DNA of 64,000 nt from Alphaproteobacteria bacterium (GCA_021325525.1 JAJPHB010000079.1:56442-120441), one strand, 5' to 3'. Numbered from the stretch's first letter, positions 42,582-51,001 are shown. Program-made: numbers and translations. Notes: a model not told the origin generated them from the letters alone.

Positions 42582-43274
42582 TCAGACGGCCCGGATCTGC
42601 ACGCCGCCGGCCTCGCCATCGACGACGCGGCCATCGGCGAGGCGAATGGTGCGATCGCAGCGCTGCGCCAAGGCGGGATCGTGGGTGATGAGGATGAGCG
42701 TCGTGCCGTGACGCGCCTGCAGCGAGAAGAGCAGGTCGATGACAAGCCGGCCGGTGGCCGTATCGAGATTGCCGGTCGGCTCGTCGGCGAGCAGCAGCCT
42801 CGGCCCGGCGGCAAAGGCGCGCGCCAGGGCGACGCGCTGCTGCTCGCCGCCGGAGAGCTGGCTCGGATAGTGCAGCAGGCGGCGGCCGAGCCCGACCGCC
42901 TCGAGCCCGGCTGCGGCGGCGGCGAAGGCGTCGGGACGGCCGGCGAGCTCCAGCGGGATCGCGACGTTTTCGATGGCGTTCATCGTCGGCACCAGGTGAA
43001 AGGACTGGAAGACGATGCCGACGCGGTCGCGGCGAAAGCGCGCGAGCTCATCTTCGCCGAGCTTGCCGAGATCGGCGCCGTCGACGACGACGCGGCCGGC
43101 GCTCGGCCGTTCGAGCCCGCCGATCACCATCATCATCGTCGACTTGCCGGAGCCGGACGGACCGACAACGCTCACCGTCTCGCCCGCGCCGACGGCAAGC
43201 GACACGCCGCGCAGCACGTTGACGGCACCGGCCGCGCTCGCCAGTGTTAGGTGCACATCCTCGAGAAGGACCAT
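42582..43274 (-). CDS. ABC exporter ATPase, YbbA-like
   Basis: The product is 230 residues from ATG 43274 ([20 protein letters not shown]); an upstream in-frame ATG at 43298 would add 8 residues. Walker [11 protein letters not shown]-loop [17 protein letters not shown], signature [15 protein letters not shown] and Walker [13 protein letters not shown] are intact. The pattern matches LolD/YbbA-type ATPases. It drives the permease encoded immediately downstream. The gene is divergent from tesA across about 40 bases, an arrangement conserved in proteobacteria. Confidence 0.92.
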   Translation of the reverse strand: MVLLEDVHLTLASAAGAVNVLRGVSLAVGAGETVSVVGPSGSGKSTMMMVIGGLERPSAGRVVVDGADLGKLGEDELARFRRDRVGIVFQSFHLVPTMNAIENVAIPLELAGRPDAFAAAAAGLEAVGLGRRLLHYPSQLSGGEQQRVALARAFAAGPRLLLADEPTGNLDTATGRLVIDLLFSLQARHGTTLILITHDPALAQRCDRTIRLADGRVVDGEAGGVQIRAV

Positions 43275-43315
43275 GTCGGAGCGAGGCGGTCGAAGCATCA
43301 GAGGAGCGCTGGACG

Positions 43316-44059
43316 GTGAGGCGGCTTTCGGGTGAGGCGGTCGAGCGCCGCGCGCGATCCCGTCGATATGGCTTCGCCCGGCCTCTTGTCAACGCGCTGG
43401 GTCGGCGGCTGACCGGCGCGGCCAGCGCCGGCGCCATCATGCTTTGCCTCGCTCTGCCTTCGGCCGCGGCGGCCGGCGCCGCTGCGCCGCCGCGCATTCT
43501 CGCCTTCGGCGACAGCCTCACGGCCGGCTTCGGCCTCGCGCCCGAGGACACCTTCCCGGCGCGCCTGCAGGCGAAGCTCGCCGCGGCCGGCTACCAGGCG
43601 GAAATCATCAATGGCGGCGTCTCGGGCGACACCACGGCGGGCGGTGTCGCGCGGCTCGACTGGGCGCTTGCCGACAAGCCCGATTACGTTCTCCTCGAGC
43701 TCGGCGCCAACGACATGCTGCGCGGCATCGACCCGAAGGTGACCTACGCCAATCTCGACCGGATACTGACCCGCGTCGCGGCAAGCGGCGCCAAGACCCT
43801 GCTTCTCGGCATGAAGGCGGTGACCAATTGGGGCAGCGATTACCAGCGCGCCTTCGACGCGATCTACCCTGCGCTCGCCGAGAAGCATCACCTCGCATTC
43901 TACCCCTTCTTCCTCGACGGCGTCGCCATGCAGGCGGGGCTCAACCAGGAGGACGGGCTGCATCCCAACGCCGCTGGCGTCGCCATCCTGGTCGACCGCA
44001 TCGCGCCTTACGTCGAAAGGCTGATCGGCAGGAGCGCCGCGGCCGGAGGCGGCGGATGA
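43316..44059 (+). CDS. tesA: TesA-type arylesterase/lysophospholipase (SGNH hydrolase)
   Basis: The product is 247 residues from GTG 43316, chosen for the GAGGAG ribosome site at 43301-43306. A signal peptide ends near SAAAAGAAAPP. SGNH blocks are clear: block I ILAFGDSLTAGFGL (Ser), block II glycine in NGGVSGDTTAG, block III LELGANDML (Asn), block V DGLHPNAAG (Asp and His). These multifunctional enzymes hydrolyse thioesters, aryl esters and lysophospholipids in the periplasm. The stop overlaps the start of the FIST gene (ATGA). Confidence 0.92.
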   Translation: MRRLSGEAVERRARSRRYGFARPLVNALGRRLTGAASAGAIMLCLALPSAAAAGAAAPPRILAFGDSLTAGFGLAPEDTFPARLQAKLAAAGYQAEIINGGVSGDTTAGGVARLDWALADKPDYVLLELGANDMLRGIDPKVTYANLDRILTRVAASGAKTLLLGMKAVTNWGSDYQRAFDAIYPALAEKHHLAFYPFFLDGVAMQAGLNQEDGLHPNAAGVAILVDRIAPYVERLIGRSAAAGGGG

Positions 44060-45198
44060 GCGGCGCCGCTCCACGCTTCCGCGCCGCCCTTGCCGCCGAC
44101 GGCGCCTGGTCCGCCCTCGCCAAATCCTGCCTCGATCGGCTGGAGCCGCTGCCCGAAGGCGCCAATCTCGGCTTTCTTTACGTGACCGATGCGCTGGCGG
44201 ACGATCTCGGCAGCATCCTCACATTCCTGCGCGAGCGGACGCGTATTGCCGATTGGGTGGGGGCCGTCGGGCTCGGAATCTGCGCTCTCGGCGGCGCCGA
44301 GCCGGCGGAGGTCTTCGAGCGCCCCGCACTTGCCGTGCTGATCGCGGCCTTTCCCGCCGACACCTTCCTCGTCTTTCCTCCCGTTACCGGCGAGCTCGAC
44401 CAGTTCGAGGCCGAGACGAAGGCGTGGCGGCACCGCCAGAAGCCGGTGCTCGGCATCGTGCATGGCGACCCGCGGCACGCCGGCACCATGCGTGCCGTCA
44501 CCGATCTCGGCCGCCGAGCGGGGCTCTTCCTGGTCGGCGGGCTCAGCGCCGCGCGCGCGGCTCCGCTGCAGGTGGCCGGGCGCGTCGTCGAAGGCGGCCT
44601 CTCGGGCGTCATGCTTTCCTCCGAGATCAGCGTCGCGACGGGGCTGAGCCAGGGCTGTGCGCCGATCGGGCCAGTCCGCAGGGTGACGGCCGCGCAAGGC
44701 AATGTGGTGATGACCATCGACGGCGAGCCGGCCCTCGACATCTTCAAGGCCAGCATCGGCGAGCTTCTGTCGCGCGATCTGCGGCGCGCCGCGGGTCTCG
44801 TCTTCGCCGGGTTTCCGGTCGCGGGGTCGGATACGGGCGACTATCTGGTGCGCCATCTCGTCGGGATCGATCCCGAACATGGCTGGCTCGCCTTCGCCCA
44901 GGACGTGGCGCCGGGCGACCCTCTGTTTTTCTGCCGCCGCGACCCGGCGAGCGCTGTCGCCGACCTCGACCGCATGGTCGCCGGCATCAAGTCCAGAGCG
45001 GCGGGTTCAGCGCCGCGTGCCGGGCTCTATTTCAGCTGTGTCGCGCGCGGACCCAACCTCTTCTCTCGCCCGGCCGAAGAGCTCGGCATCATTCGAGCGG
45101 CGTTCGGCGATTTCCCGCTCGTCGGTTTCTTCGGCAATGGCGAGATCTCGAACGACCGTCTCTACGGCTATACCGGCGTGCTCGCTCTCTTCCTGTGA
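44056..45198 (+). CDS. FIST-domain sensory protein
   Basis: The 380-residue product starts in the ATGA overlap with tesA. An N-terminal FIST region (about 20-210) includes DWVGAVGLGICALG and GLFLVGGLSAARA. The C-terminal FIST_C part contains GLYFSCVARGPNLF and PLVGFFGNGEIS near 340-365. FIST modules are thought to bind small ligands, possibly amino acids, and are usually attached to signalling domains; here the protein stands alone. It has no signal peptide. Coupling to tesA and thpR suggests only cotranscription. Confidence 0.88.
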   Translation: MSGAAPRFRAALAADGAWSALAKSCLDRLEPLPEGANLGFLYVTDALADDLGSILTFLRERTRIADWVGAVGLGICALGGAEPAEVFERPALAVLIAAFPADTFLVFPPVTGELDQFEAETKAWRHRQKPVLGIVHGDPRHAGTMRAVTDLGRRAGLFLVGGLSAARAAPLQVAGRVVEGGLSGVMLSSEISVATGLSQGCAPIGPVRRVTAAQGNVVMTIDGEPALDIFKASIGELLSRDLRRAAGLVFAGFPVAGSDTGDYLVRHLVGIDPEHGWLAFAQDVAPGDPLFFCRRDPASAVADLDRMVAGIKSRAAGSAPRAGLYFSCVARGPNLFSRPAEELGIIRAAFGDFPLVGFFGNGEISNDRLYGYTGVLALFL

Positions 45199-45207
45199 TG
45201 GTTCGCG

Positions 45208-45744
45208 ATGATCCGTCTCTTCGTCGGAATCGTTCTGCCGCCCGAGCTGCGGCTGCGCCTGTCGCTGCTCCGCGGCGGCGTTCCCGGCGCGAAATGGGTC
45301 GATCCTGGAAATTTCCACCTGACCTTGCGCTTTATCGGCGAGGTCGATGAGGGCGTCGCCAGCGACATCGATGCGGCGCTGGCGCAAATTCGCGCCTCGC
45401 GCTTCGAGCTGACGCTTTCCGGCGTCGGTCACTTCGGCAATGGCGAGATGCCGCGCGCGCTGTGGATCGGCGTCGAGAAGAATGCGGCCTTGACGCAGGT
45501 CCATGACAAGGTCGAGAACGCGCTGATGCGGCTCGGCCTCTCGCCGGAGGCGCGGCGATACACGCCGCATGTGACGCTGGCCCGGTTGAAACAGGCGACG
45601 GTGCCGCGCGTGCAGCAGTTCCTCAGCGAGCACGCGCTCTTCCGCGCCGCGCCCTTTACGGTCGAGCGCTTCAGCCTGATCGCGAGTTATCTGACGAAGA
45701 GCGGCTCCATCTATGAGGAGCAGGCCGACTACCCCCTCCTCTGA
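45208..45744 (+). CDS. thpR: RNA 2',3'-cyclic phosphodiesterase
   Basis: The 178-residue product has both HxTx motifs of the 2H phosphoesterase fold: FHLTLRFIG (about 32-40) and PHVTLARL (about 115-122). MIRLFVGIVLPPEL is the usual N-terminus. The family opens 2',3'-cyclic phosphates and can ligate tRNA halves in reverse. It starts 9 bases after the FIST stop, so it is the third gene of the tesA operon. Confidence 0.93.
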   Translation: MIRLFVGIVLPPELRLRLSLLRGGVPGAKWVDPGNFHLTLRFIGEVDEGVASDIDAALAQIRASRFELTLSGVGHFGNGEMPRALWIGVEKNAALTQVHDKVENALMRLGLSPEARRYTPHVTLARLKQATVPRVQQFLSEHALFRAAPFTVERFSLIASYLTKSGSIYEEQADYPLL

Positions 45745-45766
45745 GGGAAGTCGGGCCGCATATCCC

Positions 45767-45928
45767 TCAGCCGAGGAGAACGCTGCTCTCGGCCGCGAGC
45801 GGAAAAGCGATGGCGAGGGCGCAGCACAGCAGCGCCAGACCCGAGGCGACGAGGACGGCCGTCCCGATCTGGTGCAACGGTCGCGACGGCGTCACGGCGG
45901 CGGCGCCTTGGCCTGTTATGGGAAACAT
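45767..45928 (-). CDS. Tiny single-pass membrane protein of unknown function (53 aa)
   Basis: A small frame starts at ATG 45928: MFPITGQGAAAVTPSRPLHQ, then one hydrophobic segment (IGTAVLVASGLALLCCALAI) and a short tail ending SSVLLG. It begins 15 bases after the stop of another small membrane-protein gene in the same direction. No good ribosome binding site is visible. Antisense frames here lack recognisable features. The function is unknown. Confidence 0.5.
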   Translation of the reverse strand: MFPITGQGAAAVTPSRPLHQIGTAVLVASGLALLCCALAIAFPLAAESSVLLG

Positions 45929-45943
45929 CGGCCCGGGCGCCGT

Positions 45944-46126
45944 TCAGGGAGCGATCTGGGTGAGCATCGGCGTCGCGATGGCTTCATCGGGGGCGGGATA
46001 ACCGCTGCCGATGCCGATGATCATCGAAGTCAGCGCCAGCGCCAGAAGCGCGACGACCCCGAAATGCGGAACGTCGCGTCCGCTTTCGATGGCCGGCGGC
46101 AATGATTCAGCAGTCATGCTCGACAT
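45944..46126 (-). CDS. Small single-pass membrane protein of unknown function (60 aa)
   Basis: The start is ATG 46126 (MSSMTAESLPPAIESGRDVP), preceded at 5 bases by a strong GGAGGG site. One hydrophobic segment (GVVALLALALTSMIIGIGSG) is followed by a C-terminal tail with YPAPDEAIATPMLTQIAP. The strong ribosome site and hydrophobic/polar organisation argue for a real gene. It is divergent from tam across an AT-rich region. I do not recognise the family. Confidence 0.65.
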   Translation of the reverse strand: MSSMTAESLPPAIESGRDVPHFGVVALLALALTSMIIGIGSGYPAPDEAIATPMLTQIAP

Positions 46127-46149
46127 GAAACCCTCCGTTGTTCGTTCGC

Positions 46150-46178
46150 TTGACAGAATACGGACCATTATTTAATCT
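46150..46178 (+). promoter_or_regulatory. Candidate promoter upstream of tam
   Basis: A consensus TTGACA (46150-46155), a 17-base spacer and TAATCT (46173-46178) lie in the AT-rich gap 46127-46370. The -10 matches only 3 of 6 consensus bases. The 5' leader to the tam start at 46371 would be nearly 190 bases. The same gap must also serve the divergent small gene at 46126. Confidence 0.4.
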
Positions 46179-46370
46179 ATTCTGAACAAGACTGAGCATT
46201 TGTCTTGAGATATTCTTAGAAAGTCGATCAAATCTTAGAGGATCCCATATTCCACGCTCTCGATGCTGAGCACAGGAAGGTTTTCCCCGGCAACCGGCAT
46301 GCGCGAGGCTTTCCCCGTCCTCGCGGATCGGTTACAGAGCGGAGATCAAAGACCGACCGGAGCGCGCCTC

Positions 46371-47147
46371 ATGGGCTGGGATCCCGCGCAATACCTGAAA
46401 TTCGCCGATCAGCGGCTGCGCCCCGGCTTCGATCTCCTCGCCCGCATCGGCGATCTCGTCGACGGTCCGATTTGCGAGCTCGGCTGCGGCACGGGCGCCC
46501 ACACGCGCGCCATCGCCGGGCGCTGGCCGGGCCGCCGCGTCATCGGTATCGACGGCTCGGCCGAGATGCTGGCGAAGGCGGCGGCCACTCCGGCCCCCAT
46601 CGAGTGGATCGAGGCCGATATTCGCGACTGGTCCACGGCAGACCAGCCCGCGCTCATCTTCTCGAACGCCACCTTGCAATGGCTGGACGAGCATTCGCGG
46701 CTCTTTCCGCGGCTGATGCGGCAATTGGCGCCGGGTGGCGTCCTCGCCGTCCAGATGCCGCGCAATTTCGACGCCCCCTCGCATGTGCTGATGCGCACCA
46801 CTGCCGCGGACGGGCCGTGGGCGGAACGGCTGCGCCCGTTGCTGCGCCCCGATCCCGTCGCCGCACCCGAGGTCTATTACGATCTCTTGGCCCCGTTGGC
46901 CGCGGGCGGCCTCGATCTGTGGCAGACCGAGTATCTCCACCTGCTGCGCGGCGAGGGAAGCGAGTCGCCGGTTCTCGCCTGGGTGCGCGGCACGGCGCTG
47001 CGGCCGCTGCTCGATCCGCTGACGGCGAGCGAGCGGTCGGAGTTCGCGCGCCGCTTCGATGCCGCCCTGAAAGACGCCTATCCGCCCCGGCCCGACGGAA
47101 CGGTCCTCTTTCCCTTCCGCCGCCTTTTCCTGGTGGCGCGCCGCTGA
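46371..47147 (+). CDS. tam: Trans-aconitate 2-methyltransferase
   Basis: The 258-residue product starts at ATG 46371 (MGWDPAQYLKFADQRLRPGF), matching the Tam N-terminus. The SAM-binding motif I is ICELGCGTGAHTRAI, with acidic motif GIDGSAEML, then EADIRDW and the Tam-specific LIFSNATLQWLDEHSRLFPR and GGVLAVQMPRN. Tam methylates trans-aconitate, an inhibitor of aconitase formed spontaneously in the TCA cycle. Cytoplasmic. It is followed by the EVE gene after about 80 bases. Confidence 0.93.
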   Translation: MGWDPAQYLKFADQRLRPGFDLLARIGDLVDGPICELGCGTGAHTRAIAGRWPGRRVIGIDGSAEMLAKAAATPAPIEWIEADIRDWSTADQPALIFSNATLQWLDEHSRLFPRLMRQLAPGGVLAVQMPRNFDAPSHVLMRTTAADGPWAERLRPLLRPDPVAAPEVYYDLLAPLAAGGLDLWQTEYLHLLRGEGSESPVLAWVRGTALRPLLDPLTASERSEFARRFDAALKDAYPPRPDGTVLFPFRRLFLVARR

Positions 47148-47227
47148 GACGCAAGGCCGAGCCGCGCTTGACCCTGGCCGGGCATCGGCTAGGGTTGACG
47201 CGCGCGGCCAAGGAGGCGGAGGGTGGC

Positions 47228-47641
47228 GTGGCGTATTGGCTGCTGAAATCGGAGCCCAACAAATATTCCTGGGACATGCTCGTCGCCGACGGCCGCACGC
47301 ATTGGAACGGCGTCCGCAATTACCAGGCCTCGAACAATTTGAAGGCCATGCGCCGCGGCGAGCAGGCCTTCTTCTACCATTCCGTCGAGGGGCTCGCGAT
47401 CGTCGGGATCGTCGAGATCGTCCGCGAATATTACCCTGACCCCAGCGATGCGCAGGGCCGCTTCGGCATGGTCGATGTCATGCCGCTCCGCCCGCTGCCG
47501 CGGCCCGTCACCTTGCAGCAGATCAAGGCGGAGCCTCGCCTGCGCGAGCTTGCCCTCGTCCGGCAGTCGCGGCTCTCGGTCGTACCGGTCGGCCCCGAAG
47601 AATGGCGGCTGATTTGCGCGATGGGCGGTGGCGCATCCTGA
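47228..47641 (+). CDS. EVE-domain protein (THYN1-like)
   Basis: The 137-residue product starts at GTG 47228 (MAYWLLKSEPNKYSW), with AGGAGG about 11 bases upstream. The whole protein is one EVE domain: DGRTHWNGVRNYQASNNLKA, EQAFFYHSVEGLAIVGIVEI, and QQIKAEPRLREL. EVE is related to YTH/PUA folds and binds modified bases in DNA or RNA. In bacteria it is found both as a housekeeping gene and in restriction systems. Nothing around it suggests a defence island. Confidence 0.92.
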   Translation: MAYWLLKSEPNKYSWDMLVADGRTHWNGVRNYQASNNLKAMRRGEQAFFYHSVEGLAIVGIVEIVREYYPDPSDAQGRFGMVDVMPLRPLPRPVTLQQIKAEPRLRELALVRQSRLSVVPVGPEEWRLICAMGGGAS

Positions 47642-47849
47642 ACCGCCCGTCGGCCGCTCTGCGTCGGTCCGCTCGTCATCACCCGAAAGAAGGCGGCGCG
47701 CCAATCGACTGACACACTTCGTTACACAGGCTTACAAAAAATTACTTCATTCGGGTCACTCAACTCTCGATCCTGTCGCCTGACGAAGGCTCGAAACTAT
47801 CAGGCGTCGTTCTTTAGGAGGGGACGCCGCGCCAGGGAGTGGGGGAGTG
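47642..47849 (+). promoter_or_regulatory. Upstream region of the LuxR-type gene with phased TTAC repeats
   Basis: Three TTAC words begin at 47722, 47732 and 47742, exactly one helical turn apart, in an AT-rich patch within otherwise GC-rich sequence. CTGACA (47709-47714) with TTACAA 17 bases later is a weak promoter candidate. A strong purine-rich site GGGGGAG precedes the start codon at 47850. The repeats could be a regulator binding array on one DNA face. Confidence 0.4.
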
Positions 47850-48608
47850 ATGGACACGATCGAAGCGCCCGCTATGCGAGTCGAACCGACTGCGCGGATC
47901 ATGCCGGTCCGCAAGGTCGAAGACACAATCGTCGCTCTCATCGACCACAGCCGCTTGCGGCGCGAATGCCTGAAGCTGGCGCTGACGCAGCACAGCTCGG
48001 CTTGGCGCGTCCTCGACTTGGGAAGCGTCGCCGACGCGCTCCGCCTTGCCGCGGCCGGGCAGCGTTTCGATCTGGTGCTGCTCGGCGCCGCCACCAGCGA
48101 TCATATCGACCTCGAAGAGATCGAGGCCTTGCGCCGCGCCCTTCCGGAGACGCCGGTCGTGGTCGCCGCCGAAAACAACGATCCGCAGCGGGCGCGCCTC
48201 ATCCTCGGCGCTGGAACCCGCGGCTTCCTGCCGACCTCGCTCAGCCTCAAAGTGCTGATGGGCGCCCTCGACTTGGTGCTGGCGGGCGGCATCTATGTTC
48301 CGTCCTCGCTGATCGAAGCCGGCGCCGCGCGCAATGGGCCGGCGGCGCCGCCGCGCCCCGTGCATGAGGAACCCTGGAAGGATCTGACGCGGCGCCAGCG
48401 CGATGTCCTCGCCCTCATCGCTGAGGGCAAGTCGAACAAGCTGATCGCCGATGCGCTCGAAATGTCGGAGAGCACGGTCAAGGCGCATGTGAAGCAGATC
48501 ATCAAGCGCCTCCACGTCGCCAACCGCACGCAGGCGGCGCTGATCGCGACCGGCGCCGCCACCGGCTTGCCCTTGCAGCGCGGGGCGCGGCTAGCGGCGC
48601 GCGCCTGA
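47850..48608 (+). CDS. LuxR/NarL-family regulator with degenerate receiver domain
   Basis: The product is 252 residues. An N-terminal receiver-like fold (about 27-145) has Asp32 in ALIDHSRLRRE. However, the expected phosphoacceptor Asp is Gly79 (FDLVLLGAAT), and the conserved Lys is Thr129 (RGFLPTSLS). The C-terminal helix-turn-helix (about 170-235) is intact: LTRRQRDVLALIAEGKSNKL, then STVKAHVKQIIKRL. It should bind DNA but be phosphorylation-independent. No cognate kinase is nearby. It is convergent with the oxidoreductase gene. Confidence 0.88.
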   Translation: MDTIEAPAMRVEPTARIMPVRKVEDTIVALIDHSRLRRECLKLALTQHSSAWRVLDLGSVADALRLAAAGQRFDLVLLGAATSDHIDLEEIEALRRALPETPVVVAAENNDPQRARLILGAGTRGFLPTSLSLKVLMGALDLVLAGGIYVPSSLIEAGAARNGPAAPPRPVHEEPWKDLTRRQRDVLALIAEGKSNKLIADALEMSESTVKAHVKQIIKRLHVANRTQAALIATGAATGLPLQRGARLAARA

Positions 48609-48624
48609 TCGGGGCCGCGGCGCC

Positions 48625-50052
48625 TCAGCCGAAGCGCGCGAGCAAGCGCACGAGGCGCCGCGTCCGCTCGCTGAACAGCTTGGCCATGTAGAAGCTGGCG
48701 GCGGCGCGCTTGTTCGCCTCGGCGAAAGTCGGATAGGGGGCGATCATCCCGGCGAGCGCCTTGAGGCGGAGCCCTTGGGCGATGGCGAGCCCCCAGGGCT
48801 GGATCAGCTCGCCCGCATGGGCGCCGAGGATCGAAGCGCCGAGAATGCGGCCGTTCCGACGCGCCACCACCTTGATGCCGCCGGCCGTCGCCCGTTCCGT
48901 CTGGGCGCGGTCGTTTTCGTGGAAGGCGCTGCGCAGAATGGCCAGGTCGCGCCCGTAGCGGGCGCGCGCGTCCGCCTCGGTCAAGCCGACATGGGCGAGT
49001 TCGGGATCGGTATAGGTGACCCAGGGCAGCGCCCGGTAGTCGACCTTGGCCGGCAGGCGGAAGAGGGCGTTGCGAATGACGATGCCGGCATGATAGCCGG
49101 CGATATGGGTGAATTGCGGCGCCCCGGCGACGACATCGCCGATGGCGAAGACGCGGCGATTCGTCGTGCGCAGCCGCTCGTCGACGGTGATGCCGCCCGC
49201 CTCATGGGCGATGCCCGCCTTGTCGAGGTCGAGGGCTGCCAGATCGGGCCGCCGCCCCGTCGCGACCAAGAGATGCGAGGCGGTCAGCCTCTCCGGCGGC
49301 TCGCCGCCGAGATCGAGCGCGATCCCTTCGGGGAGCGGATGCACCCGCGCGACGACCGTCCCTTCGCGTATGGCGATGCCCTCGCGGCGCAAGCGCTGGA
49401 GCAGCTGCTCGGCCAGCTCCGGATCGTCCTTCGCGAGGGCGCGCGCGGCTTCGATGACGGTGACGCGCGCTCCGAGCCGCGCATGCGCCTGCGCCATCTC
49501 GATCCCGATCGGGCCGCCGCCGATGATGACGAGATGGCGCGGCAGCTCGCCATTGTCGAAAAGCGTCTCGTTGGTGAGATAGGGGACCCGATCGAGGCCG
49601 GGGATCGGCGGCACAGCGGGGCCGGCACCGGCGGCGATGACGAATCGTCGGGCGGTGACGCGCGCATCGCCGGCGACGATCTCGCGCGGGCCGGCGAAGC
49701 GCGCGGTGGCATGCAGCACGCGCACGCCGAGCCCTTCGAAGCGCGCGACGGAATCGGTGGGTGCGATCGCGGCGATGACTGCGTGGACATGCCGCATGGT
49801 CGCCGCGAAATCCACCGCCGGCTCCCCGACCGAGATGCCGAAGCGGTCGGCGCCGCGGCAGGTCGCCGCCACGCGCGCCGCCGCGAGGAGAGCCTTCGAC
49901 GGGACGCAACCGTAGTTGAGGCAGTCGCCCCCCATCTTGCGGTGCTCGACGAGCACGGTCGAGGCGCCGAGCTGCGAGGCGCCGGCGGCGACCGTCAAGC
50001 CGGCGGCCCCGGCACCGATGACGCAGATGTCGCAGGCGATCGCCTCGCTCAT
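48625..50052 (-). CDS. Pyridine nucleotide-disulfide oxidoreductase (mercuric-reductase-like)
   Basis: The 475-residue product has an FAD-binding GAGAAG (13-18), the redox-active pair Cys44 and Cys49 in GGDCLNYGCVPSK, NAD(P) fold VIIGGGPIGIEMAQAHA, AIGDVVAGAPQFTHIAGYHA, and the dimerisation domain with YTDPELAHVGLT. At the C-terminus the usual catalytic HPT is replaced (APYPTFAEANKRAA), as also seen in other members of this uncharacterised branch. It lacks the N-terminal MerA metal-binding domain and C-terminal cysteines. It lies 34 bases downstream of a TVP38-family gene, a common pairing. The substrate is unknown. Confidence 0.87.
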   Translation of the reverse strand: MSEAIACDICVIGAGAAGLTVAAGASQLGASTVLVEHRKMGGDCLNYGCVPSKALLAAARVAATCRGADRFGISVGEPAVDFAATMRHVHAVIAAIAPTDSVARFEGLGVRVLHATARFAGPREIVAGDARVTARRFVIAAGAGPAVPPIPGLDRVPYLTNETLFDNGELPRHLVIIGGGPIGIEMAQAHARLGARVTVIEAARALAKDDPELAEQLLQRLRREGIAIREGTVVARVHPLPEGIALDLGGEPPERLTASHLLVATGRRPDLAALDLDKAGIAHEAGGITVDERLRTTNRRVFAIGDVVAGAPQFTHIAGYHAGIVIRNALFRLPAKVDYRALPWVTYTDPELAHVGLTEADARARYGRDLAILRSAFHENDRAQTERATAGGIKVVARRNGRILGASILGAHAGELIQPWGLAIAQGLRLKALAGMIAPYPTFAEANKRAAASFYMAKLFSERTRRLVRLLARFG

Positions 50053-50086
50053 GCGCCCTCGCCGGCAAGCCGCGCGGTGCGCCGCC

Positions 50087-50812
50087 TCACCGGGCGCCTC
50101 GCCGGCTTCGGCAGAGGACCGGCAGGAGCGCCAGCGCCGCCAGCGCCACCAAGGGCGCCCAAACCTTGGGATCGCTGCCGACACCCTGGAGATCGCAGCC
50201 GCCGCCGGCGGCGAAGACCGCCCCCAGCCCGTTGCCGACCGAGGCATAGACGATGGCGGCAGGCGCGATGCCGATTGACGTGCCCAATACGTAAGTGGCG
50301 AGATCGACGCCGAGGAACGCCGGAACGAGGTTGACGACGAAGAACGGAAAGACCGGAACGAGCCGAAGGAACAGAAGATAGTTCAGCGCATTGCGGCGAA
50401 AGCCGGCCTCGAGGCGGCGAACCGCGGGGCCGGCCCGGGCGCGAAGGGCCTCGCCGAGGGCGGTGCGTGCCAGGAGAAAGATGCCGGCGGCGCCGGCCGT
50501 GGCGCCGATGACGGCGACTAGAGCCCCGAGCAGCGTGCCGAAGAGAAAGCCGGCGGCAATCGTGAGAAAGGTAGCGCCCGGGATCGAGGCGCTGACGAGA
50601 ACAGCATAAAGGAGGGCGAAGCCGAAGGGGGCGCCGATGCCGAGATGCGCCACCGCGACCATGAGCCAAGCATGGTTCTCCGCGAGCGCATCGCAGGTCA
50701 CGTAGCGCCCCAAGCCGAGCGCGAAGAAGGCGATCGCCGCCGCCGCTACGGGCAGGAGCCAGAGCGCGCGCTGGAAGGAGGGCGGGCGCGCCGTCGTCCT
50801 GTCGCTATTCAT
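50087..50812 (-). CDS. TVP38/TMEM64 (VTT/DedA-like) membrane protein
   Basis: The 241-residue product starts at ATG 50812. Five or six hydrophobic segments surround the VTT core: [20 protein letters not shown], the glycine-rich [12 protein letters not shown], and [20 protein letters not shown] with the conserved RxxP and NxxPA motifs. The family includes lipid scramblase-like proteins. It is the first gene of a two-gene operon with the disulfide oxidoreductase and diverges from rpmH. Confidence 0.9.
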   Translation of the reverse strand: MNSDRTTARPPSFQRALWLLPVAAAAIAFFALGLGRYVTCDALAENHAWLMVAVAHLGIGAPFGFALLYAVLVSASIPGATFLTIAAGFLFGTLLGALVAVIGATAGAAGIFLLARTALGEALRARAGPAVRRLEAGFRRNALNYLLFLRLVPVFPFFVVNLVPAFLGVDLATYVLGTSIGIAPAAIVYASVGNGLGAVFAAGGGCDLQGVGSDPKVWAPLVALAALALLPVLCRSRRGAR

Positions 50813-50930
50813 GGAAAATGGCCCGCCCGCGCGCAAGTGTGGCAAAATCCTAATGCCCGATCCGACCGGCACGAGTCACCTTCGCGTGAGATTGCCGACG
50901 GGACGCCGCGCGCTGCGCCGCGGCGCGGCG

Positions 50931-50959
50931 TTGACTTGGCTACATGGCTCCCGTATACA
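50931..50959 (+). promoter_or_regulatory. Strong sigma70-type promoter of the rpmH operon
   Basis: TTGACT (50931-50936), a 17-base spacer and TATACA (50954-50959) are each one mismatch from consensus at optimal spacing, the best promoter in the window. Transcription would begin near 50966, about 35 bases before the rpmH start, as expected for a highly expressed ribosomal gene. Confidence 0.85.
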
Positions 50960-51001
50960 GCGGCGCTGTTTCGAAGGAAAGTCGTTGCCGGAGTCCGGAC
51001 C

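Noticed and set aside
45713..46105. Plus-strand frame of 130 codons after thpR.
   Set aside because: Composition is random-like and charged, while the opposite strand has two small frames with membrane segments, one with an excellent ribosome site.
47228..47641. EVE gene as a marker of a defence island.
   Set aside because: Neighbours are tam and a regulator; no restriction, methylase or nuclease genes are present.
48625..50247. Longer version of the disulfide oxidoreductase reaching into the TVP38 gene.
   Set aside because: The FAD motif lies right after the ATG at 50052, the extension is antisense-like low-complexity sequence, and the TVP38 frame occupies the same bases.
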